Below, piece by piece: positions 6,520-14,608 of a stretch of 44,948 bases of DNA (within the stretch, counting starts at the first letter, position 1; every line of letters begins with the position of its first letter). Location: IMG/VR virus record IMGVR_UViG_3300021142_001189, positions 1 to 44,948 of that record; one strand, written 5' to 3'. The notes under the pieces are model-generated. The model was given only the letters and a program-made list of their open reading frames with translations. It did no database searches and was not told the DNA's origin. The DNA comes from a virus. The position numbers and the translations under genes are program-made.

Positions 6520-7533
6520 CCGGAGATTTTCTTTAGAATTCATTATATCTGTTATACATCCGCACCAATTTAAGTTACAGATTATATTATCTTTTGGCCA
6601 TTTTATATTTGACGGATCATTTATATTTCCCAATTTACCCCCAACACGGCAAGTTCCTCTAAGGATATCCCCTTTGGCATCTATAAAAATACTTTCTAAT
6701 CCTACAGCGCAACTCCATTCATTAAAATTAGCCAAATTTTTATTGATTAAATTACCCGGCATTAACTTTTCAGTTTGTCCGTTATCAAATTCGATCATAA
6801 AATTATCGGGAGCGGCCCTATTTTTAATTTGAGATATTTTTCCACTTTGGTGTAGTTCAATTATTCTTTTAAGTCGTGGATTATTATTTTGTAAATTTGT
6901 TAATTCATCGAGTTGCTCAATAGAATAAGGAACAACTTTAATTTCTTGTAATCCAAAATTGTATTGTATTTTAACATATTCAACAGAAAAATAAAAATCG
7001 GGTATTTCTTTCTCCATTCTTTCTGAAAATGCAACTGCTTTTTGAAACATAGCAACATTGGGATTCATCATCATGTTTACTACAAGATCCGAATCTTTTG
7101 AGCAGACTTTTATTTTTTCAATAAATTGATCGTCTACTACACCTTCTGAATGATAGCTAAGAGATATTCTTTCAAAATAAGATGCATGTTCTTCCCACCA
7201 ACGAAGTGATCTGCTACCGTTTGAAGAAATATTCATCAGCCAACCTCTTGATTTTAAATTATCAATTAGTTGATCAAATCCTTTCCAAACTGTTGGTTCA
7301 CCACCTGTAAATAAAGCGCATATTTTACTACCCGGCATTGACTTTGCAACATGTTCTTCTAGTCTATTACAAAAATCATCTATGCGATTTAGATCTAACC
7401 AATCATCAGTTCCCTTCTTATTTGATGGCGGACAGTACGAACAATCGTATGTGCAACGATCGTGCAACATCCAATCAACAACAAATACCGATGGGGCTAA
7501 TTTTTCATCTCTATAAATTTTAGTTAGATTCAT
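6505..7533 (-). CDS. Radical SAM enzyme, companion type, with C-terminal auxiliary-cluster cysteines
   Basis: A 342-residue radical SAM protein. CTYDCSYC (Cys27, 31, 34) is the CX3CX2C site for the SAM-binding [4Fe-4S] cluster, and TGGEP (76-80) binds SAM. The C-terminal part has further cysteines in WSCAVGLES, GTCRVGGKLGNI and CNLNWCGC, as in SPASM/twitch domains that hold an auxiliary cluster. The reaction and substrate are unknown. Its start overlaps the stop of the N-terminal-twitch radical SAM gene by 4 bp, so the two are translationally coupled. The same two-gene order occurs twice more in the window (25313-27759 and 27739-29896). Confidence 0.92.
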   Translation of the reverse strand: MNLTKIYRDEKLAPSVFVVDWMLHDRCTYDCSYCPPSNKKGTDDWLDLNRIDDFCNRLEEHVAKSMPGSKICALFTGGEPTVWKGFDQLIDNLKSRGWLMNISSNGSRSLRWWEEHASYFERISLSYHSEGVVDDQFIEKIKVCSKDSDLVVNMMMNPNVAMFQKAVAFSERMEKEIPDFYFSVEYVKIQYNFGLQEIKVVPYSIEQLDELTNLQNNNPRLKRIIELHQSGKISQIKNRAAPDNFMIEFDNGQTEKLMPGNLINKNLANFNEWSCAVGLESIFIDAKGDILRGTCRVGGKLGNINDPSNIKWPKDNIICNLNWCGCITDIMNSKENLRLTAS

Positions 7534-8831
7534 TTTAATCTGTCTTTAATAATATTCATTTCCGGAATCACTTTAAATATATCTTCTTCCCTAACATTAT
7601 CTACTTGTTTAGATACCTGTAAAAACTTTTTAGCAGAATGCTCATTAAAGGGTTTTTGAAGTTCGTATAAAATATGTGTAAACAAGTGATCAATTGTTGT
7701 TTGATATTTTTCGTTGTGTGATTTAATAAAATTTTGTAATTTTAAAATAATTTCTTTCTTATAATCATCGGGCAGTATTTGAACATGGTAATGTTCGGGA
7801 TGCTCTAATAAATTAATAAAGAAATTTTGATATTGATGTTTTTCTGTTATAACACCAATATCTATTAAATGATTAATAATTTCAGGTAATCTAAATACGT
7901 TCCATGCTCCGATAGTCATACCGGGGCGAATTGTAATATTATCTAATTTAACTAGTTCTTTTAAATTTTCTTCTACTTTGGTCCACACCGTTCCACTGCG
8001 GATCAATTCTGCACGTTCGCCAATTTCATCTAAACTAGGCCATACTTCAATCTTACCTGGTTCCCATTTCTTCCAATATTCTAATGCGTTTTTCTTACCG
8101 TAAGTCCAACTAGATGCGTTTGTGTTATAACTTATTTTGACATCAAATCGTTTATTTTCTACAAGTAAATCTAGCGTCTGCCAATGCTCAGGCATTAGTA
8201 ATGGCTCGCCTCCTGCAAAATAAACCTTTTGTACGTGTTTAACTTGATTCGCAAGAAAATCAAAATTTGTCTTATTGTCAACGGTTTCTATGTTCCAAAC
8301 TTTTTCTTGATCGGTATACCCTAATTTTTTAGCATCAGGCACCCATGCTGAACTATAACGTGGTCCGCAACTACGACATTTAAAATTACACAGATTACTA
8401 AAACGAAAATCCCAATATTTTAATTCCATGGTTGTACAAGTACCATCGGGTTTTGTAATTTCAGGAATAATTTTTATTACGTTTGGAAATTCTTTACTAT
8501 GATAGTAACGTCCGCTTTCTCCGGTAACTCTTTCTCGATCAAAGCATTTACTACAGATTTCAGGTTCTTCTCCGTTAATCATTTGTTTACGGAGTTTTTT
8601 CATATTGTCACTATTCCAAATTTCGTCAATAGTCTGTGTGTTAAGATCACCGGCAAAATAATTATGCGTACTGGTAAGACAGCATGGTACTACTTTACCA
8701 TTAGGTTCAAAGTTAAGATGCATCCAGGGTACTGCACAAATGGTATTCTTGGTCACTGCATTTACCTGCTTATTATATTTTAGTTTGTACTTGCGGTACA
8801 ATTTTTTTATGACCACCTTAAGAGGAACCAT
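7530..8831 (-). CDS. N-terminal twitch domain radical SAM protein
   Basis: A 433-residue protein with an unusual order: the auxiliary-cluster (twitch/SPASM-like) part comes first. Cys32 in CAVPWMHL, Cys50/51 in VVPCC, and Cys93 and Cys96 in CSKCFDRE precede the radical SAM site CNFKCRSC (Cys148, 152, 155). FAGGEP (205-210) follows. This layout matches the family annotated as N-terminal twitch domain-containing radical SAM proteins, whose reaction is not known to me. A short basic N-terminal extension (KKLYRKYKLKYNKQ) is specific to this copy. AAGGA lies 8 nt before the ATG. It sits at the end of the DNA ligase operon, unlike its paralogs in the late cluster. Confidence 0.93.
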   Translation of the reverse strand: MVPLKVVIKKLYRKYKLKYNKQVNAVTKNTICAVPWMHLNFEPNGKVVPCCLTSTHNYFAGDLNTQTIDEIWNSDNMKKLRKQMINGEEPEICSKCFDRERVTGESGRYYHSKEFPNVIKIIPEITKPDGTCTTMELKYWDFRFSNLCNFKCRSCGPRYSSAWVPDAKKLGYTDQEKVWNIETVDNKTNFDFLANQVKHVQKVYFAGGEPLLMPEHWQTLDLLVENKRFDVKISYNTNASSWTYGKKNALEYWKKWEPGKIEVWPSLDEIGERAELIRSGTVWTKVEENLKELVKLDNITIRPGMTIGAWNVFRLPEIINHLIDIGVITEKHQYQNFFINLLEHPEHYHVQILPDDYKKEIILKLQNFIKSHNEKYQTTIDHLFTHILYELQKPFNEHSAKKFLQVSKQVDNVREEDIFKVIPEMNIIKDRLK

Positions 8832-9028
8832 TCTAAATCCTTTTTATTTTTAAACTCAAATACATGATATGCTGTACGAGCATGATATTTAAGTGTGTCA
8901 ATGCACCACTGATTAATTTCTAGATATGTTTCTTCAGGATATGGTTCTCTAAACTCCCAATTGGGAGTCATAGGTTCCCAAACTTCGGCAATGTACCTGT
9001 TGTCGTCTAATATGATATCTATGTCCAT
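8807..9028 (-). CDS. Small acidic phage protein, unknown function
   Basis: A 73-residue acidic, aromatic-rich protein (MDIDIILDDNRYIAEVWEP...). It overlaps the upstream gene by about 10 bases (shared ATGGACATAG) and the downstream radical SAM gene by 25 bases, so it is part of the ligase operon. I see no recognisable motif. Overlapping both neighbours in a coupled manner argues that it is a real gene. Confidence 0.7.
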   Translation of the reverse strand: MDIDIILDDNRYIAEVWEPMTPNWEFREPYPEETYLEINQWCIDTLKYHARTAYHVFEFKNKKDLEWFLLRWS

Positions 9029-9849
9029 AGCCCTTGGCGAACTTTAATAAGGCGAATCATCATAGCCTCGTCTTCTGCTTCATAAGCCTTTTCAATCTTT
9101 TGAAGTAGCTTATGAGCCTTGTCGCTGGCCTTTTTGAGTACAGGATCTTTCTCAGTACCAAAATTCAATCGGCCACCATTTGCAATACGGCTTGCTTCAC
9201 AGGCCGCAGTCCAGCCACTTGCTTCATAAGGGTCTGGACGATTGCGATATACAGTAGTCCACCAAGTATACAGCTCAATAATTTCTTTTGCGGCTTTAGC
9301 TTGATAGGTAGGTTCGGCTAGATGCTTTTCACCTTCTTCCAAAAACTCTTCATTGGTAAGAGTGCTTGCCCATGTCAAATAGGCCAAGCCGGCTTCTGGG
9401 CAACGCCAAGTACGCCAACGCAACCATCCGCTACGATACCAAGGAACATTGTACTTTACTCGTTCCTCTTCATTCCACATACAATAATGCCATGCCTGTT
9501 CGATTTCCACGAAGTCCACAAGTTCGTTAAAAAGACAAGGGAGAAACCTATTACCAACGTCACACCAACTGCCAGGGCGGATATCACGAGGGTGGGCAGT
9601 AAGAGCGTGACTCTTACTAACCCAACGATTGTTGATGTAGTATCTGACGTCATTTAGTTTGTCCATAGGATAGTTTACAAAATTTTGAATAGCATCTAAT
9701 GCTTCTTCCGCTAGCCAGTAGCGGAAGTTGTGCTTCATTTGAGCGGTAGTTCGCCACTCGTCCCATTCCTCGCTAGTGCCAGCAGATAGTTTAGCTGTAC
9801 CTCGTAGCCAGTCGGCAAATTTTGAGCATGACCAATAATTACTTCTCAT
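9019..9849 (-). CDS. Tryptophan-rich conserved phage protein, unknown function
   Basis: A 276-residue protein with many tryptophans and helical segments (NYWSCSKFADWLRG at the start, WYRSGWLRWRTWRCPEAGL in the middle, SDKAHKLLQKIEKAYEAEDE near the end). No transmembrane segment or catalytic motif is evident. It starts with an ATGA overlap with the small membrane protein gene upstream. I recall similar W-rich proteins in large phage genomes, always hypothetical. It is co-transcribed with DNA ligase. Confidence 0.78.
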   Translation of the reverse strand: MRSNYWSCSKFADWLRGTAKLSAGTSEEWDEWRTTAQMKHNFRYWLAEEALDAIQNFVNYPMDKLNDVRYYINNRWVSKSHALTAHPRDIRPGSWCDVGNRFLPCLFNELVDFVEIEQAWHYCMWNEEERVKYNVPWYRSGWLRWRTWRCPEAGLAYLTWASTLTNEEFLEEGEKHLAEPTYQAKAAKEIIELYTWWTTVYRNRPDPYEASGWTAACEASRIANGGRLNFGTEKDPVLKKASDKAHKLLQKIEKAYEAEDEAMMIRLIKVRQGLWT

Positions 9850-10118
9850 ATTATTTCCTTGTTTGATGCTGTATGCTGTACATCGTCATCGTTACAACTA
9901 ACAGGCTTTCCGTGATTATCTAAAAATGTAGTTCCCCAAATCTTGCCTCCATGCTCGAATTCAACATAGACTTCGCCGTACGCACAAAATCGTTGTGCAT
10001 GGATGTCATCTGAATCTCTAAATAAAAATTGAAAAGGAAACAAGATAAGAACTGCAAATACAGCCACCGACCATAAGACGATGTTTTTAAACAGGTTAAA
10101 TTTTTTCACCTGGGACAA
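9846..10118 (-). CDS. Small single-span membrane protein
   Basis: A protein of about 90 residues with one hydrophobic helix (IVLWSVAVFAVLILFPFQFLF, residues 14-34), a short positive N-terminus and a C-terminal domain of about 55 residues containing two cysteines, suggesting an inner-membrane protein with a periplasmic tail. No ATG is available. The start is either TTG at 10118, right behind AGAGGAT, or GTG at 10109; both overlap the ligase 3' end. Function unknown. Confidence 0.65.
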   Translation of the reverse strand: MSQVKKFNLFKNIVLWSVAVFAVLILFPFQFLFRDSDDIHAQRFCAYGEVYVEFEHGGKIWGTTFLDNHGKPVSCNDDDVQHTASNKEII

Positions 10119-11421
10119 ATCCTCTAAATTTTAAGAACCGTGGGAATCGCAAACTGTAGGTGCCGTCTTGGTTTTGAGTAATGGCATCCGCTCGCACCTC
10201 CACATTGTGACCGATGAGTTCAGCACGTTCCCTCCAATAACTATCACGAAGGCTATCGCTAAAACCCGACCCGACATTAACTCGAATATCCTTTCCGTCG
10301 TCAATACCACTACATACAAGGGCACCAAGACGACCTTCATTGCGTCCGGTGCCTTCCTCGACAGCCACCACACTAAGGGTAACTTCAATAAACGGTTTAA
10401 GTTTAAGCCATGCAACACTTCTCTTACATTCATAACCTGCCTCCGGGTCTTTGATCATAATGCCCTCGTAACCACCGTCGATAGCCATTTGATTAATTTC
10501 TTTAAAACGCTTTTGTCCTTCTTCTGTATCTAAATCAACTAATTCATTAGCAACATAAGTCACGCTAGGAATCAAGTGTTGATTTTGTTCAACCCAGAAC
10601 TTGACCATGCTACTGCGAGTCTTTTGATCTTTATTGTAAAAACCCTTTTCAAAATCTGATAAAGGAAGCACATCAAATAAGTTAAGAATAGCATCACCTG
10701 CTTCTACATTGTCCTTGCGATGTACTTGCTTCATCAGGTCTTGGAAACTACTAGACATGATCTCTCCATCCAAGACAACGTCCATGCTCTTGCTAGAACC
10801 TTTTTGTTTAATTACTGAACTAATCTGTTCTGCTATGTGAGGGAAGTTAGCAAGTTCCTTACCGTTACGACTAAACATATCGACACGGCCATCTGCACGA
10901 ACAATAGTGATAATACGAACCCCATCAAGTTTAACCTCAATAAGTTTTTTGCCCGAGACTTTATTTTCATGATTAGCACTATCGTGGGCAAGCTGGCAAC
11001 CAAACACAGGAATACTGTAATCAGCATATTTTTTCTCTACTACTTTGTTAATTGTTTTTTCGCTTACACCACAGCGTAAGTCTTTGATTAAAATTCTACG
11101 ATACCAACCGTTCCACTCTTTCTTAGTGGCACTCTTCATCATTGTTTGAATCATGTCGCGAGCTGTATTACCTGTGACATTGCGAGTTGTAAAGCCAGTA
11201 AGAGCGAGAGTAAAACTGTCCCAAGGTAAACCAGGGCCATCTTCATCTGTTTTCTCCGGTATTTGTTTTAAGCCAAAAGTTATCATTGGATCAAGAGCAA
11301 GTCGGCAACCTTCAAAGAATTCCTTATTGCCTTCCTGAGCAATAGTTTCAATGATAGCTTCTTTGTTTAAACGGCTTGGATGACTTTCCAAACTCCAAAT
11401 GTGACTGGCACAAATGCTCAT
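10096..11421 (-). CDS. ATP-dependent DNA ligase (T4 gp30-like)
   Basis: A 441-residue ligase that seals nicks during phage replication and repair using ATP. The nucleotidyltransferase motif I is IEVKLDGVR, with the adenylated lysine at residue 164 (T4 ligase has Lys159). Motif III/IIIa regions (MFSRNGKELANFPH and ILNLFDVLPL), motif IV (YEGIMIKDP) and motif V (VAWLKLKP) follow, then an OB-fold with RVNVGSGFSD and RFPRFLKFR. The N-terminal domain of about 155 residues is helical as in T4. It is the first gene of an operon behind a perfect sigma70 promoter, with TTGGAG as ribosome binding site. Confidence 0.95.
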   Translation of the reverse strand: MSICASHIWSLESHPSRLNKEAIIETIAQEGNKEFFEGCRLALDPMITFGLKQIPEKTDEDGPGLPWDSFTLALTGFTTRNVTGNTARDMIQTMMKSATKKEWNGWYRRILIKDLRCGVSEKTINKVVEKKYADYSIPVFGCQLAHDSANHENKVSGKKLIEVKLDGVRIITIVRADGRVDMFSRNGKELANFPHIAEQISSVIKQKGSSKSMDVVLDGEIMSSSFQDLMKQVHRKDNVEAGDAILNLFDVLPLSDFEKGFYNKDQKTRSSMVKFWVEQNQHLIPSVTYVANELVDLDTEEGQKRFKEINQMAIDGGYEGIMIKDPEAGYECKRSVAWLKLKPFIEVTLSVVAVEEGTGRNEGRLGALVCSGIDDGKDIRVNVGSGFSDSLRDSYWRERAELIGHNVEVRADAITQNQDGTYSLRFPRFLKFRGFVPGEKI

Positions 11422-11453
11422 GTTGACTCCAATGATTAACTGTATAAGTGTAT

Positions 11454-11482
11454 ATTATACAGTCTAGTTATCAGTATGTCAA
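11454..11482 (-). promoter_or_regulatory. Consensus sigma70 promoter of the ligase operon
   Basis: TTGACA (11477-11482), 17-base spacer, TATAAT (11454-11459) on the minus strand. It partly overlaps the 3' end of the metallopeptidase gene upstream. Confidence 0.85.
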
Positions 11483-12196
11483 ATGATTTGTAGTCTTAAA
11501 TGGTTTACCTAGATAGGCATTTTCCAATTGGCGCATAATCAAGTTTTTCATTCTGCGGATAATTGGATGATTGTGATCAAAATTGAATGTCTTTAAATAG
11601 TAATACCACCAGCTGTGTTTGTGGCGTTTGGCTTGATCAGAGTCTAGATATTTTCCAATTACGTGTGGATCGTATCCGAACCGATCGACTAGTTCGCAGG
11701 CTGTATTAAAAGCAAATGCGCCCATTTCGTCGCGATCCCCATAGTACTCTTGTTCTTTGCGTTCTTTGGCTAGTTCTGCTGTACTTTGATAGCCCGGCAA
11801 CGATTTAAAGTTACGAGCTCGGAATTGACGCATGTGTATCATTTCGTGTAGCACTACATCTGCAAAACGAACAGCCATACGCTTAAAACGATATTGTGTA
11901 AGTTTTAACTTACGATTAGTTGGATTATAGTTAAAATTAACTTCTATAGCTGGCACTGATTTAGCATCTTTATCGCTATAGTAGACACCGCCCATAAACA
12001 CATAACCTTTAGTTGTAGGCGCATGTATACACTTTTTGATCTTGATAGGCAAATGATGCTTGACGTGTCGGGTAATACGTTTTTGCATTTGACTAGGAGA
12101 TAACTCTTTGCCTACAAGCTCACTGTTAAGCGAATAGAACATAGAGTACAGATTACTGCGAGTAATTTCCGACCAATCAAATGGTAGTTGGGCCAT
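11471..12196 (-). CDS. HExxH zinc metallopeptidase-like protein (SprT-like), copy 1
   Basis: A 241-residue protein with LHEMIHMRQ (HExxH at 117-121), preceded by beta strands and followed by an acidic helix, GDRDEMGAFAFN. That helix probably holds the third zinc ligand. It resembles SprT/WLM-type minimal metalloproteases found in phages. The copy at 20095-20757 shares the same plan (HEFRH followed by DDDEMDAYAF), so the two are paralogs. The late-type promoter at 12216-12222 and TAGGAG ribosome binding site suggest late expression, for instance in head maturation or lysis; the target is unknown. Confidence 0.8.
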   Translation of the reverse strand: MAQLPFDWSEITRSNLYSMFYSLNSELVGKELSPSQMQKRITRHVKHHLPIKIKKCIHAPTTKGYVFMGGVYYSDKDAKSVPAIEVNFNYNPTNRKLKLTQYRFKRMAVRFADVVLHEMIHMRQFRARNFKSLPGYQSTAELAKERKEQEYYGDRDEMGAFAFNTACELVDRFGYDPHVIGKYLDSDQAKRHKHSWWYYYLKTFNFDHNHPIIRRMKNLIMRQLENAYLGKPFKTTNHLTY

Positions 12197-12215
12197 AGTA
12201 CACTCCTAGTATAGC

Positions 12216-12222
12216 TATTTAT
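12216..12222 (-). promoter_or_regulatory. T4-like late promoter core (TATAAATA) for metallopeptidase copy 1
   Basis: The minus strand has CTATAAATAGC, 19 nt before ATG 12196, with CTAGGAGTG between. A weak sigma70-like TATAAT at 12242-12247 lacks a convincing -35 box. Confidence 0.55.
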
Positions 12223-12254
12223 AGTATACTACGGCAACCAATTATATACGCACT

Positions 12255-12845
12255 TTATGGGCGTTTTGTAATGATTTCGTCAATCAATCCAAAATCCGAT
12301 GCTTCTTGGGCACTCATAAAGTTATCCCGTTCCATAGCTGTATAAAACTCATCAAAAGTTTTACCCTTGCTGTTATGATTAACATAAAGCTGGGTTAGAT
12401 TCTGTTTCATTTTTAGGATTTCTTTTACTTGGATTTCCATGTCCGTAGCTTGTCCACCTGCACCGCCCGAGGGTTGGTGAATCATGTGTCTAGCGTTTGG
12501 AAGCATTTTACGCTTGCCAGGAGCACCAGCAGTAGCAAGCAGGCTTCCCATACTACAGGCCTGGCCCATAACGATTGTGGATACATCACACTTAATGAAT
12601 TGCATAGTATCGTAAATAGCCATACCAGCGGTAACGACACCGCCAGGACTATTAATGAAAAAACTAATATCCTCATTGCCCTGACTTTCTAAAAATAACA
12701 ACTGTGCTACAATCAAACTAGCACTATGTTCGTTTACATCTGTATCTAACATAACAATGCGGTCCTTGAGCAAGCGACTGTAAATGTCATAACTACGTTC
12801 TCCTCGAGCTTCTTGCTCGATTACCATTGGTACTAAATTAGGCAT
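12255..12845 (-). CDS. clpP: ClpP-like serine protease
   Basis: A 196-residue ClpP. The catalytic triad is Ser98 (GQACSMGS), His123 (HMIHQPSGG) and Asp174 (MERDNFMSA), very close to E. coli numbering. [18 protein letters not shown], the substrate-binding strand and turn, is intact and the length is normal. ClpP forms tetradecamers that degrade proteins delivered by ClpX/ClpA; no phage unfoldase is visible here. It could replace or mix with host ClpP, or act as a head protease. The start overlaps the MazG-like gene by 8 bp, making it the last gene of the 15.5-12.3 kb operon. Confidence 0.96.
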   Translation of the reverse strand: MPNLVPMVIEQEARGERSYDIYSRLLKDRIVMLDTDVNEHSASLIVAQLLFLESQGNEDISFFINSPGGVVTAGMAIYDTMQFIKCDVSTIVMGQACSMGSLLATAGAPGKRKMLPNARHMIHQPSGGAGGQATDMEIQVKEILKMKQNLTQLYVNHNSKGKTFDEFYTAMERDNFMSAQEASDFGLIDEIITKRP

Positions 12846-13215
12846 TGTTTTCCTTTTTAATAAATTGTTTCAATTCAGGTGGTGTCCAGCCAATCGGCTT
12901 TAGGACCTTGCCATCTTCACGCTTGCGAACCTTGCCAGTTTCTTTATCAATCTTAGCAAAGTTAGTATTCATAACTTCCTTCCATGCACCTTCACCGTCG
13001 GCGCCTAACGAATGTAGGGCTCCAATAGTAACTACTAAAATATCGATAAGTGCATCTAGTGTCTCTACATGGTCATTGTTGTTAATAGCAACATTAAGTT
13101 CTTTAAACTCTTCATCAATTAATGAAACATACAGTTTAAATTGATCCACATTAAAGCCTTCAACTGTCTGATCACAGGCCTTCATAAACTTTTCTTGATC
13201 ACGAAACGGATTCAT
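12838..13215 (-). CDS. MazG-like / PRA-PH-type NTP pyrophosphohydrolase
   Basis: A 125-residue all-alpha NTP pyrophosphohydrolase-like protein. The metal-binding pattern is EEFKEL (about 52-57) and a second helix with [14 protein letters not shown], matching the ExxE...D motif of MazG and phosphoribosyl-ATP pyrophosphatase folds. The C-terminal MNTNFAKID...[14 protein letters not shown] is shared by many phage members. Such enzymes hydrolyse non-canonical or regulatory nucleotides such as dUTP or (p)ppGpp; the substrate here is not determinable. It overlaps the glycosylase gene upstream and clpP downstream. Confidence 0.85.
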   Translation of the reverse strand: MNPFRDQEKFMKACDQTVEGFNVDQFKLYVSLIDEEFKELNVAINNNDHVETLDALIDILVVTIGALHSLGADGEGAWKEVMNTNFAKIDKETGKVRKREDGKVLKPIGWTPPELKQFIKKENNA

Positions 13216-13618
13216 ATACTTCCTCTTCTAAATATCTTTTTAATTCTTTGTCTGTAGGCTCTACTGAGTAGTTGTGTTTGAAGAATATCTCATAACTGTC
13301 GCTACCATATTTTCCAATGCCATATAACTTTTTAGCATCTTCCCCGTCCCAGGTCAAGTAATCTTGGCTCATACGCACTAGTCGTTCATAACGAATATTC
13401 ATCATACCTAAGGGTGCTAGGATAGTTTTGACAAAGTCGGGATCGGCTTTGAGCAGAGCATGCGGAGTAGGGAACCAGTATAGGAATTCGGGCAAGGTCA
13501 TCTTGACAGGTTTGCGGCCAGTTTGGTTCAACATGATAACACCTACCATGTGTTCCCAACTATTTGAAACTTGTTGCTGGACCATTAGGTCATCGCGCAA
13601 GGGTTCAAAGAACTTCAT
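13199..13618 (-). CDS. HhH-GPD DNA glycosylase, MBD4-like
   Basis: A 139-residue minimal helix-hairpin-helix DNA glycosylase. The sequence recalls the C-terminal catalytic domain of the eukaryotic G:T/G:U mismatch glycosylase MBD4: HMVGVIMLNQTGRK, the ILAPLGMMNIRYERL segment, the hairpin LYGIGKYGSDSYEIF (98-112) and the catalytic Asp123 in EPTDKELKRYL. There is no C-terminal FeS-cluster cysteine loop as in endonuclease III. It likely removes T or U mispaired with G, or a damaged pyrimidine, in phage DNA. It overlaps both neighbours (MazG-like and the 119-aa gene) by 4-17 bp. Confidence 0.85.
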   Translation of the reverse strand: MKFFEPLRDDLMVQQQVSNSWEHMVGVIMLNQTGRKPVKMTLPEFLYWFPTPHALLKADPDFVKTILAPLGMMNIRYERLVRMSQDYLTWDGEDAKKLYGIGKYGSDSYEIFFKHNYSVEPTDKELKRYLEEEVYESVS

Positions 13619-13974
13619 TCTGCTGGCTCGTAAGTAGCTTCAAAAATATCCGGCTTGCAAGCATAGAACTCGCCTTGTACACCTTTAATGATCCAATCAC
13701 CTTCAGTTGCGATATGCTGTACCTTCAAATGGATACCATCTTCCAGTGTACCAATCTCTGCTTCTGCTTTAGCAGTTGGATGGCGTTCTTTGCGAACATT
13801 GCCTAAGGCATCTCCGCAAAATGATTTAAGGGCGATCATACCTGATTCATCGTATGTAAATTTTACTGCTTCAATTACTACTGGTTTCTTTTTGAATTTC
13901 ATTTGTTTCTTTCTGTGCGACATTGATAAAACTTTCTCGTCCGGCCCTGGCCACCACCATACTGCTCTGGTCAT
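13615..13974 (-). CDS. Small conserved phage protein, unknown function
   Basis: Up to 119 residues. The conserved-looking core begins at residue 25 with MKFKKKPVVIEAVKF, continues with EIGTLEDGIHLKV and ends WIIKGVQGEFYACKPDIFEATYE. That pattern of a beta-rich domain is frequent in phages and named hypothetical. The listed ATG forms an ATGA overlap with the stop of the upstream gene. ATG codons at 13926 and 13902, each behind a weak AGAAAG, are alternatives. The first 16 residues (RAVWWWPGPDE) are unlike the rest. Confidence 0.75.
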   Translation of the reverse strand: MTRAVWWWPGPDEKVLSMSHRKKQMKFKKKPVVIEAVKFTYDESGMIALKSFCGDALGNVRKERHPTAKAEAEIGTLEDGIHLKVQHIATEGDWIIKGVQGEFYACKPDIFEATYEPAE

Positions 13975-14126
13975 TTGTTTAATCTAATATTAAACCAAAC
14001 TAAAAATGCATTAACTAATGCCCAAACATAGTCACCCCGACCAAAACAGTCGATAGTGGCTAGGGCACACCAGCCGGCAATAAAAAATGATATTTCATAT
14101 TGATTACGTTTAAACCAATCAAGCAT
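13971..14126 (-). CDS. Small membrane protein (51 aa)
   Basis: The protein begins MLDWFKRNQYEISFFIAGW and has two short hydrophobic stretches (ISFFIAGWCALATIDCF and YVWALVNAFLVWFNI). The ATG at 14126 overlaps the upstream stop and lies behind GAGGAAGAAG, so I prefer it to the in-frame ATG at 14159. Probably an inner-membrane protein; function unknown. Confidence 0.65.
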   Translation of the reverse strand: MLDWFKRNQYEISFFIAGWCALATIDCFGRGDYVWALVNAFLVWFNIRLNK

Positions 14127-14607
14127 TTTCTTCTTCCTCGATGCCTTCATATTGGGCAAGTTGTTTTTGGAAAGTCTTTAATTGCTCAATCAAATTAACA
14201 ACTCCACCGTGGTTCATAGTAATGGCACTATAACCCATCTTAAACTCTAGTCGATTCTCGCTAGTCATGCCTAGTGTATAATAAGTTACGCTTGGCTTCT
14301 TAGGCTCAGGAGGAAGATATCCACCACCGTCTCCGCCACCGTGTTCAGGCTCTTTGGGAAACGGTACAACATTACTAGGTTTCTTTTTAAACATACTCAA
14401 CATATTATTCTCTTTCATATTAAGCCAGCGAGCCAGCGGATTACAAACTAACGGTAATGCAATTATACACACCCATCCAATTTGAATCAACTCAAACGGC
14501 GCAAATTTTTCAACAAAGATCGAATACATTCCTATAGCAAGGTAAATGGCACTCCAATAGAAGAGCCAATACCCGCCACTAGGTTGCCAGATTATCCTGC
14601 GCCACAT
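14119..14607 (-). CDS. Membrane protein with Gly/Pro-rich linker and cytoplasmic tail
   Basis: About 162 residues from ATG 14607, which directly follows the lipoprotein stop; a TTG at 14631 is the longer alternative. Two hydrophobic helices (YWLFYWSAIYLAIGMYSIF and LIQIGWVCIIALPLVCNPLA) are followed by a basic patch, a Pro/Gly linker (EHGGGDGGGYLPPEPKK) and a domain of about 60 residues ending in a helix, LIEQLKTFQKQLAQYEG. An internal ATG with AAAGAGA upstream (about 14404) could express the tail separately. Function unknown. Confidence 0.65.
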   Translation of the reverse strand: MWRRIIWQPSGGYWLFYWSAIYLAIGMYSIFVEKFAPFELIQIGWVCIIALPLVCNPLARWLNMKENNMLSMFKKKPSNVVPFPKEPEHGGGDGGGYLPPEPKKPSVTYYTLGMTSENRLEFKMGYSAITMNHGGVVNLIEQLKTFQKQLAQYEGIEEEENA

Positions 14608-14608
14608 A

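Noticed and set aside
6505-8831. Radical SAM pair of 6.5-8.8 kb as a MoaA- or PqqE-type cofactor pathway
   Set aside because: Neighbouring cofactor genes are absent and the twitch-first layout differs from both families.
12242-12270. Sigma70 promoter upstream of metallopeptidase copy 1
   Set aside because: TATAAT-like bases are present, but the -35 (TTACAA) fits only with a 19-bp spacer; the late motif at 12216 is the better candidate.
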